Source of the DNA: Peptococcaceae bacterium | Lineage (GTDB): Bacteria; Bacillota; Desulfotomaculia; Desulfotomaculales; Desulfocucumaceae | Length of the DNA: 12,280 nt | NCBI GenBank assembly: GCA_013336365.1 | Contig: JAAXTT010000032.1 | Coordinates: 1 to 12,280, forward strand | Direction: 5' to 3' | In this document: positions 6,681-12,280 of the stretch, piece by piece | How the letters are laid out: every line of letters begins with the position of its first letter | Numbering within the stretch: position 1 is the first letter of the stretch | Position numbers and translations under genes: made by a program | The notes under the pieces: model-generated | What the model saw: the letters and a program-made list of their open reading frames with translations, nothing else | Databases searched by the model: none | Told to the model about the DNA's origin: nothing

Positions 6681-7412
6681 ATGAAGATATATGCATTAGG
6701 TGACCTGCATCTTTCATTTTCCACAGATCCTGATCCTCCTTTTTGGACTGCCGGTCAGCATAAGCCCATGTCCGAGCTTGATTTGTTTTGGCAGGACCAT
6801 TCAAGGAAAATCTATGAAAACTGGCTGAATCTGGTTGAACCGGAGGACATTGTCCTTGTTCCCGGGGATATTTCCTGGGCAATGAGATTAGAGGATGCCT
6901 GGGCGGATATTGCATATTTAGGATTGCTGCCAGGTAATCTGGTATTGATTCAGGGGAATCACGATTATTGGTGGCAGAGCATTTCCAGAGTAAGAAAGCT
7001 ATTGCCTCCTAATATTAAGGCGATTCAAAATGACTGTGTTCTGGTGGACAATATTGCCATTTGTGGTGCTCGTGGTTGGGCTATTCCCGGCTCTGTCTGC
7101 TTTGAGGAAAGCAGGGATATGAAGATATATCTTAGAGAAATCAACCGGCTGGAAAACTCTTTAAAATGTGCTGCTGCTCTGAAGGTAGAAAAAATAATAG
7201 TAATGATGCATTTTATGCCTTGCAATGAGAAAAGAGAGCTAAGTGGGTTTATCGAGCTATTTAAAAAATATCAGGTAGAAACTGTTGTCTATGGACATCT
7301 TCACTCAAAAGGCTGTCGTTGCAGACTTCCGGAAAAGCTTTGGGGAATCAATTTCTTTCTAGCAAGTGCAGATTATTTGGGATTTACACCGGTATTGATT
7401 CACTCTTATTAA
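6681..7412 (+). CDS. Calcineurin-like metallophosphoesterase
   Basis: This 243-residue cytoplasmic enzyme belongs to the two-metal calcineurin-like phosphoesterases, which hydrolyse phosphomono- or diesters. All metal-binding motifs are present in order: GDLH (Asp8, His10), PGDISW (Asp63), QGNHDYWW (Asn93, His94), MMHFMP (His177) and YGHLHSKG (His206, His208). No signal peptide or membrane segment is seen. The ATG follows an AAGGGAA ribosome binding site at 6668-6674. The gene precedes yebC with an 85-bp gap. This neighbourhood recurs in clostridia as I recall, but its substrate is unknown. Family call is firm and specific function is not. Confidence 0.88.
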   Translation: MKIYALGDLHLSFSTDPDPPFWTAGQHKPMSELDLFWQDHSRKIYENWLNLVEPEDIVLVPGDISWAMRLEDAWADIAYLGLLPGNLVLIQGNHDYWWQSISRVRKLLPPNIKAIQNDCVLVDNIAICGARGWAIPGSVCFEESRDMKIYLREINRLENSLKCAAALKVEKIIVMMHFMPCNEKRELSGFIELFKKYQVETVVYGHLHSKGCRCRLPEKLWGINFFLASADYLGFTPVLIHSY

Positions 7413-7497
7413 AATTATTGCAGGATAATGATACGAGGGTAGGTTTTTTACAGGGCATTGTGCTAAAATGTTTCAGGTAAGGAAGGGAGAGGATTTT

Positions 7498-8229
7498 ATG
7501 TCAGGACATTCAAAGTGGGCCACCATAAAAAGGAAAAAAGCCAAGGTGGATGCAGCCCGAGGCAAGATATTTACTCAGGTCAGCAAGGAAATAATTCTAG
7601 CTGCGAAAAGCGGCGGCGGTGACCCTGAGAAAAATTTTATGTTAAAAAATGCAATTGCCAAGGCCAAGGAAAACAACATGCCGGGAGATAATATTCAGCG
7701 CTCGATTATGAAGGGTACCGGGGAACTGGGTAGTGGCAACTATGAGGAAATAACCTATGAAGGCTATGGTGCCGGAGGGGTAGCGGTAATGATTGATTTA
7801 ATGACTGATAACCGCAATCGTACAGCCGGAGAGGTAAGACATCTATTTGCAAAAAATGGAGGAAACCTTGGGGAATCCAATTGTGTTTCTTGGATGTTTG
7901 AAAGAAAAGGGCTTATTATAGTAGATAGGGAAACCGGAATTGATGAGGATGATTTATTGCTGATTGCTCTGGATGCAGGTGCAGAGGATGTTACAACTGA
8001 AGAGGATGCTTTTGAAATTATAACAGCTCCCGATGCTTTTGATAATGTTCGAAAGGAATTGGAGTCCAACGGTATAAAGGTTTCAACCTCTCAGGTAGCC
8101 ATGATCCCCAAAAATACTGTTAAGGTTTCAGGTGTCCAAGCAGACCAGGTATTAAGGTTGCTGGACAGTCTTGAAGAGCTGGAAGATGTGGATGAGGTAT
8201 ATACTAATTTTGATATGGATGAAGAATAG
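7498..8229 (+). CDS. yebC: YebC/PmpR-family DNA-binding / translation-assisting protein
   Basis: This 243-residue protein of the YebC/TACO1 family starts with the hallmark MSGHSKWATIKRKKAKVDAA. YebC proteins are reported both as DNA-binding transcriptional regulators and, more recently, as factors that relieve ribosome stalling at proline runs. Three domains are expected, and an acidic C-terminus (ELEDVDEVYTNFDMDEE) is visible. An in-frame ATG ten codons upstream (7468) would add MFQVRKGEDF. That is rejected because the strong GGAGAGG site (7486-7492) is five bases before the ATG at 7498 and the family always starts at MSGHSKW. It sits upstream of ruvCAB, as in many bacteria, but a strong terminator separates them. 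Confidence 0.95.
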   Translation: MSGHSKWATIKRKKAKVDAARGKIFTQVSKEIILAAKSGGGDPEKNFMLKNAIAKAKENNMPGDNIQRSIMKGTGELGSGNYEEITYEGYGAGGVAVMIDLMTDNRNRTAGEVRHLFAKNGGNLGESNCVSWMFERKGLIIVDRETGIDEDDLLLIALDAGAEDVTTEEDAFEIITAPDAFDNVRKELESNGIKVSTSQVAMIPKNTVKVSGVQADQVLRLLDSLEELEDVDEVYTNFDMDEE

Positions 8230-8244
8230 AATAATTTAGTTAAA

Positions 8245-8291
8245 AAACAAAGATAAAACCCAGAGCAAAGCTTTGGGTTTTATCTTTGTTT
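8245..8291 (+). terminator. Very long terminator hairpin between yebC and ruvC
   Basis: Bases 8245-8266 pair with 8270-8291 to give a 22-bp stem with one G-T wobble (8263/8273) and an AAA loop. The GC-rich core CCCAGAGC/GCTTTGGG is followed by TTTTATCTTTGTTT on the plus strand and preceded by an A-rich mirror, so it could work in both directions. It starts about 15 bases after the yebC stop. It should insulate yebC from the ruv operon. Confidence 0.88.
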
Positions 8292-8338
8292 AATATTTGT
8301 AATAACTGAGGTAAAGAAGGAAATCCGGTATAAAAAAC

Positions 8339-8352
8339 AGAACATATGTTTA
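8339..8352 (+). promoter_or_regulatory. LexA (SOS) box upstream of ruvC
   Basis: The 14-mer AGAACATATGTTTA fits the Gram-positive SOS box CGAACRNRYGTTYC at 12 of 14 positions, missing only the outermost C at each end. Its core AACATATGTT is a perfect palindrome. It sits five bases downstream of a TATAAA (8329-8334) that could be a -10 box, although no good -35 is seen. ruvAB is a known LexA target in Bacillus subtilis, which supports SOS control here. Confidence 0.6.
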
Positions 8353-8416
8353 TAGGATTTTTTTCAGGCTTTGACCTAAGCTTTATGTCAAGGTGGGCTG
8401 TTTGGAGTGATTTTTT

Positions 8417-8923
8417 ATTAAAATATTGGGAATTGATCCAGGTACGGCCATTACCGGATATGGAGTTGTCGGCTACAATGGCAGCAGTCTTCAGGTCTTT
8501 GATTATGGTGCCATAAGAACAGATTCGAAGCTGGAACTGCCGAATAGGCTGGCAATTATTTATCGGGATATAAAGCAGATTATTATCCGTCATAATCCGG
8601 ATCATGTAGCTATTGAGGAATTATTTTTTAATAAAAACGTCAAGACAGCACTGGCAGTTGGTCATGCCCGGGGTGTTTCCATGTTGGCTGCAGTTGAGTC
8701 GGGATTGCCGGTGTTTGAATATACCCCCCTCCAGGTTAAACTGTCTGTAGTTGGTCAGGGTAGGGCGGTTAAGGAGCAGGTCCAGTATATGGTTAAGGTG
8801 CTTCTTTGTCTTAAGGAGGCACCAAATCCGGATGATGTGGCAGATGCTTTGGCAGTAGGTATTTGTCACGCTTTTAACTGGTCGGGGACGGAGGCATTGC
8901 GAAGAAATGATTGCTTTTCTTAA
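8417..8923 (+). CDS. ruvC: Holliday junction resolvase RuvC
   Basis: RuvC is a dimeric endonuclease that cuts four-way DNA junctions made by recombination and moved by RuvAB. From the proposed start the protein is 168 residues, the usual size. The acidic catalytic residues are present: Asp7 (ILGIDPG), Glu67 (AIEELFF), and Asp140 and Asp143 (DDVADALA). The conserved YTPLQVK and GHARG segments are also there. RuvC normally begins Met-Arg/Lys-Ile-Leu-Gly-Ile-Asp-Pro-Gly. The only codon in that Met position is ATT at 8417, nine bases after GGAG (8404-8407). An in-frame TGA lies at 8408-8410. TTG at 8426 would begin at Leu4, 18 bases from the ribosome binding site. A one-base error in the T6 run (8411-8416) would instead open a GTG start at 8407. 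The gene overlaps ruvA by 17 bp. Confidence 0.92.
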   Translation: MKILGIDPGTAITGYGVVGYNGSSLQVFDYGAIRTDSKLELPNRLAIIYRDIKQIIIRHNPDHVAIEELFFNKNVKTALAVGHARGVSMLAAVESGLPVFEYTPLQVKLSVVGQGRAVKEQVQYMVKVLLCLKEAPNPDDVADALAVGICHAFNWSGTEALRRNDCFS

Positions 8924-9506
8924 GGGAAGTCTTTATTCCATAAGTCCGGAGGGTGTTGTAGTAGAGGTTAATGGAGTTGGTTATCTGGTTCAGGTTCCGG
9001 TGTCTCTGTTATCCGGTCTGCCTTCCTTGGGCAGTCAGATTCATTTGCATACCCATATGGTTGTCAAGGAAGACGGAATCAGTATTTATGGATTTATTGC
9101 CATGGAATATCTCAATTCCTTCCGACTGCTTTTAAATGTAAATGGAATCGGGCCAAAGGGTGCTTTGAACATACTCTCGGTAGTTACTCCCGGAGGGTTG
9201 GCAGCAGCAGTAAGTGAGGAAAATATAAATTTACTTTCCAAAGCTCCGGGAGTGGGCAAAAAAACTGCTCAGAGAATAGTTTTGGAGCTAAAGGATAAGT
9301 TTAAAAAGGGAAACTATTTAGAGACAGAATTTTTTCAGAACACTCCCTCGGGACTAAACAATGATGCTTTGGAAGCTTTGATTTCTTTAGGTTTTGACAG
9401 CTCAAGAGCGGCACTTTCTGTGGCTAAGGCTGCCGGTGCATTAGGACCTCAAGCATCAGTCAGTGAGGTGGTCAGGCAGGCGTTAAAGGGTTTAGCGGAT
9501 AAATAA
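8907..9506 (+). CDS. ruvA: Holliday junction branch-migration protein RuvA
   Basis: RuvA binds the four-way junction as a tetramer and loads RuvB. This 199-residue protein has the three expected domains: an OB-fold (1-63, opening MIAFLKGSL and VEVNGVGYLVQVP), a double helix-hairpin-helix domain with NVNGIGPKGA (78-87) and KAPGVGKKTA (112-121), then a linker (about 134-150) and the small C-terminal RuvB-binding domain (150-199). The start ATG lies inside the end of ruvC, with GGAGG (8890-8894) twelve bases upstream, so translation is probably coupled. ruvB follows after 26 bp. Nothing is missing or unusual. Confidence 0.96.
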   Translation: MIAFLKGSLYSISPEGVVVEVNGVGYLVQVPVSLLSGLPSLGSQIHLHTHMVVKEDGISIYGFIAMEYLNSFRLLLNVNGIGPKGALNILSVVTPGGLAAAVSEENINLLSKAPGVGKKTAQRIVLELKDKFKKGNYLETEFFQNTPSGLNNDALEALISLGFDSSRAALSVAKAAGALGPQASVSEVVRQALKGLADK

Positions 9507-9532
9507 TTGTCGGGCAAGAGGATGGATATATT

Positions 9533-10555
9533 ATGTTGGATAACAGAAATGAAGAAAGAATAATATCGGGTCAGGCCTTCCAGGAGGATATAGAGAGTGA
9601 TTTAAGTCTCAGACCCCGAAGACTGTCAGAGTATATCGGTCAAAGCAAGGTTAAGGAGACCATCGATATATTTATTAGAGCAGCCAAGGAAAGAGGAGAG
9701 TGTTTGGACCATGTGCTCTTACATGGACCTCCCGGCTTGGGAAAAACAACTTTGGCCAATATTATTGCCAATGAAATGGGGGTTGGCATTAAGGTTACTT
9801 CCGGCCCGGCTATTGAAAGGCCCGGGGATCTGGCAGCAATCCTGACCAATCTTTCTCCCGGAGATATTATTTTTATTGATGAGGTTCATCGTCTTAGCAG
9901 AGTAGTGGAAGAGATCCTCTATCCTGCGATGGAGGATTGTGCTATAGATATTATTATTGGCAAGGGTCCGGGAGCCAGATCCATTAGACTTGACCTGCCG
10001 CCTTTTACTATGATAGGTGCTACAACCAGAGCCGGTTTGATTACATCGCCTTTAAGGGATCGCTTTGGAGTTGTCAGCAGACTGGATTATTACGATGAAG
10101 ATGATTTGGTTTGCATAATAAATAGAGCGGCTTTGATTTTAAGTTTACAGATTGATCCCTTGGGAGCCAGGGAAATTGCCCGGAGATCAAGGGGAACTCC
10201 CAGAATAGCCAATAGATTGATGAAAAGAGTAAGAGACTATGCTCAGGTCAAGCATGGCGGTCTGATTGATCAAGGAGTAGCAATAGAGGCTTTGGAGTTT
10301 TTAGAGGTAGATCCCCTGGGATTGGACGAGATTGATCGAAGGTTGCTAAGGATAATTATCGAAAGATATGGGGGCGGACCGGTAGGGCTTGATACTCTTG
10401 CCGCTTCTGCAGGGGAGGAGTCAGAAACAGTCGAGGATGTGTATGAGCCATATCTGATGCAAATCGGTTTTTTATCCAGGACTCCCCGGGGAAGAACCGC
10501 TACTCCAAATGCCTACAGGCATTTGGGAATAGAACCTACAAATCAATTGTTTTAG
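9533..10555 (+). CDS. ruvB: Holliday junction branch-migration helicase RuvB
   Basis: RuvB is the AAA+ hexameric motor that pumps DNA through the RuvA-bound junction. This 340-residue protein shows Walker A GPPGLGKT (65-72), Walker B IIFIDEVHR (112-120), sensor 1 GATTRAG (162-168), the arginine-finger region LRDRFG (174-179) and sensor 2 GTPRIANRL (221-229). A C-terminal winged-helix domain ends with TPRGRTATPNAYRHLG. The N-terminal LRPRRLSEYIGQ is typical. The ATG has a GAGG ribosome binding site (9518-9521) eleven bases upstream. It is the third gene of the ruvCAB operon, and queH follows after 28 bp, so all may share the SOS-controlled promoter. Confidence 0.97.
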   Translation: MLDNRNEERIISGQAFQEDIESDLSLRPRRLSEYIGQSKVKETIDIFIRAAKERGECLDHVLLHGPPGLGKTTLANIIANEMGVGIKVTSGPAIERPGDLAAILTNLSPGDIIFIDEVHRLSRVVEEILYPAMEDCAIDIIIGKGPGARSIRLDLPPFTMIGATTRAGLITSPLRDRFGVVSRLDYYDEDDLVCIINRAALILSLQIDPLGAREIARRSRGTPRIANRLMKRVRDYAQVKHGGLIDQGVAIEALEFLEVDPLGLDEIDRRLLRIIIERYGGGPVGLDTLAASAGEESETVEDVYEPYLMQIGFLSRTPRGRTATPNAYRHLGIEPTNQLF

Positions 10556-10583
10556 TTTTTTTGCTGTCAGGAGGTTGTGATAT

Positions 10584-11144
10584 ATGGAAAGTCTGTTGTT
10601 ACACATATGCTGTGCTCCCTGTTCAATTTATCCTCTTAAGGTGCTGAGACAAGAGTTTAAGGTAACAGGATATTTCTTTAACCCAAACATTCATCCTTAT
10701 ACAGAATGGAAAGCCAGAAGAGATTGTCTTGACAGTTATGCCAAAGCAATAGAACTGGAGGTTGTCTTCGACCGGGGATATTTAATGGAGGATTTTATCA
10801 GAGGTGCAATGAAAAATGAGTCTGAAAGATGTAGTTTTTGTTATGAAGTCAGACTTCGCAGCCTTGCAGAGTTTGCCAGGGACAAGGGTTATGGTGCGGT
10901 TTCCAGCACTCTGCTGGTAAGTCCTTATCAAAAGCATGATTTGATTCGAAAAATAGGTGAGGATATATCCCGGGAACTGGGAATAAAGTTTGTCTATAGT
11001 GACTTCAGAACCGGGTTCAGGGAAGGTGAACAGCTCTCCAAAGAAATAAGGATGTACAGACAAAAATACTGTGGCTGTATATTTAGTGAGAAGGAACGAT
11101 ATTGCCGGACAGAGATAAAAGAAAAAAATGATATTTTAAGCTAA
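10584..11144 (+). CDS. queH: Epoxyqueuosine reductase QueH
   Basis: QueH (DUF208 family) reduces epoxyqueuosine to queuosine in the wobble base of GUN-anticodon tRNAs. It replaces the cobalamin enzyme QueG in many anaerobes and Gram-positives. This 186-residue protein carries the family cysteines: LLHICCAPCS (C9, C10, C13), ERCSFCYE (C83, C86) and RQKYCGCIFSEKERY (C163, C165), which hold an iron-sulfur cluster and a second metal site. The start ATG follows a perfect AGGAGG (10569-10574) by nine bases. The gene sits between ruvB and a SpoIID-like gene, an order I recall from clostridia where queA and tgt follow; those would lie beyond the right edge. Confidence is high. Confidence 0.93.
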   Translation: MESLLLHICCAPCSIYPLKVLRQEFKVTGYFFNPNIHPYTEWKARRDCLDSYAKAIELEVVFDRGYLMEDFIRGAMKNESERCSFCYEVRLRSLAEFARDKGYGAVSSTLLVSPYQKHDLIRKIGEDISRELGIKFVYSDFRTGFREGEQLSKEIRMYRQKYCGCIFSEKERYCRTEIKEKNDILS

Positions 11145-11197
11145 AAAATGATAAAATAATACAAGAAACAAGAAAAACAGGCTGGAGGCAGATAATA

Positions 11198-12280
11198 ATG
11201 CTTAGGGCTGGAAAAACCACCTTACTAAGACTTTCAATATTTATTATAGCAGGAATCTTATTTTCCGGATATTTTCCTTCTCCAGCTGAAGCAAGGGCTG
11301 AGGATTTGGCCAGAATAAGGGTTTGTCTTGCTCAGAGCCTTCAGATTCAGGAATTTGAGGTTCAAGGCAATTACGATCTGGTCGATGAGGAAGGTAAAAT
11401 TATCTCCAAGGTGGCTGCCGGTGAGAATTGGAAGGTTGAATATGTTGAGGAGGGCCTAAAGTTTTTTAAAGGAGACATCCTGGAATTATCCAGTAAGGAC
11501 CCGGTAAGCCTGCTTCAGGAAGGTAAAACCATAACTGCAGTATCTGTGAGTGGAAGTGTTGGCTTGATTGTTGATAAAAAAACCTCTGTTGTAAGCTCGG
11601 GTAATCAGGTCTCGTTTTTATCCGGTTCGGACAGCATAAACACAATCAGTAAAAATGGAACCGGATCAATCGGTTTCCAGGAAGAATTAAAACTGGTAAA
11701 GCTTTTAATTGGGGGCAGTACCCAGAGCTATAGGGGTGACCTGGAGTTCAGGTCTGAGGGAAGTGGGATTATGTTGGTAAACAGCCTCCCTCTAGAGGAA
11801 TATCTATATAGTGTTGTTCCCGGAGAAATGCCTGCCTCCTGGCAGCTGGAAGCACTAAAAGCTCAGGCAGTCGCAGCCAGGACCTATGCTTTAGTGAAGA
11901 AAAACTCTGCAAATAACAATATTTATGATGTTTTGCCTACTACAGCAAATCAAGTGTATAAAGGCTATAACAGTGAAAATGCCAGTTCAAGCAGAGCAGT
12001 AAGTGAAACCAGGGGACAGGTTCTGGAATATCTTGATCAGCCGATAACTGCATTTTTTCACAGCAGCAGCGGTGGATTTTTGGAGAGTAGCCAGGATGTA
12101 TGGTCTACCAGGCTGGAATACTTTGAAGATAAACCTGATCCTTATGACCAGAATGATTCCCACTATGATTGGACAGTCAATTATACCCAAGAACAGCTGG
12201 TTCAGCAGTTAAACAAAGGACTCTTCAGCCAGCAGGATGCAGATTCTGAGGAGCGTTTAAAAGCTGTGCAGGATATTGAG
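11198..12280 (+). CDS. SpoIID/LytB-domain protein (partial, runs off the right edge)
   Basis: The reading frame is open for 361 codons to the window end with no stop, so the C-terminus is missing. An N-terminal basic stretch and hydrophobic helix (about 11-27) followed by PSPAEARA suggest a signal peptide or anchor. Residues about 35-185 form an uncharacterised beta-rich extension. The SpoIID domain follows, with LVNSLPLEEYLYSVVPGEMP (193-212), ALKAQAVAARTYAL (219-232) and FFHSSSGG (287-294). Glu210 in PGEMP matches the catalytic glutamate described for SpoIID, a lytic transglycosylase that cuts glycan strands during engulfment. The ATG has GGAGG (11184-11188) nine bases upstream. It may be SpoIID itself or a related LytB-type protein; the long N-terminal extension favours the broader name. 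Confidence 0.88.
   Translation, partial: MLRAGKTTLLRLSIFIIAGILFSGYFPSPAEARAEDLARIRVCLAQSLQIQEFEVQGNYDLVDEEGKIISKVAAGENWKVEYVEEGLKFFKGDILELSSKDPVSLLQEGKTITAVSVSGSVGLIVDKKTSVVSSGNQVSFLSGSDSINTISKNGTGSIGFQEELKLVKLLIGGSTQSYRGDLEFRSEGSGIMLVNSLPLEEYLYSVVPGEMPASWQLEALKAQAVAARTYALVKKNSANNNIYDVLPTTANQVYKGYNSENASSSRAVSETRGQVLEYLDQPITAFFHSSSGGFLESSQDVWSTRLEYFEDKPDPYDQNDSHYDWTVNYTQEQLVQQLNKGLFSQQDADSEERLKAVQDIE

Noticed and set aside
6278..6915. Minus-strand ORFs across the ferredoxin and metallophosphoesterase genes
   Set aside because: Both are antisense to well-supported genes and show low-complexity, unfamiliar sequence.
7468..7497. Ten-codon N-terminal extension of YebC
   Set aside because: The family starts at MSGHSKW, and the strong ribosome binding site serves the ATG at 7498.
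8240..8605. Minus-strand ORF of 121 codons over the ruvC promoter and start
   Set aside because: It overlaps the terminator hairpin and ruvC coding sequence, has no ribosome binding site or recognisable protein, and reads as antisense.

Overview
The window looks like chromosomal DNA from an anaerobic, spore-forming Firmicute, probably a clostridium of the Peptococcaceae type. This rests on moderately AT-rich DNA, strong AGGAGG-like ribosome binding sites, frequent GTG and TTG starts, a ferredoxin of a type common in strict anaerobes, and the order yebC-ruvC-ruvA-ruvB-queH-spoIID. The species cannot be named from the sequence alone. There are no tRNA, rRNA, CRISPR, transposon or phage genes.

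Left part (1-5708): a plus-strand gene for a tryptophan-rich, TspO-like membrane protein converges on a five-gene minus-strand cluster and overlaps its end by four bases. The cluster encodes a complete ABC importer of the branched-chain amino acid (Liv/HAAT) family. In transcription order it is the lipoprotein binding protein livK, permeases livH and livM, and ATPases livG and livF. A 207-bp gap separates livK from livH; it holds a long perfect inverted repeat and a good sigma-A promoter, so livHMGF can probably be transcribed on its own.

Middle (5709-6680): a 451-bp divergent intergenic region lies between livK and a small ferredoxin-like gene. On the livK side is a leader with a terminator-like hairpin and U-tract. 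On the ferredoxin side is a near-perfect CRP-type palindrome at a class I activation distance from a TATAAT box. The ferredoxin gene ends at a clear rho-independent terminator.

Right part (6681-12280): a metallophosphoesterase, then yebC, a very long terminator hairpin, and the ruvC-ruvA-ruvB-queH-spoIID-like cluster. RuvA and RuvB form the branch-migration motor and RuvC the Holliday-junction resolvase. QueH carries out the last step of queuosine synthesis. The SpoIID/LytB protein runs off the right edge. A sequence matching the Gram-positive LexA (SOS) box at 12 of 14 positions lies upstream of ruvC. ruvC appears to start at a rare ATT codon.

I see no undescribed multi-gene system. The points worth a second look are regulatory (the CRP-like site, the SOS box, the livK leader and the ruvC start) plus the unusual cysteine pattern of the ferredoxin.
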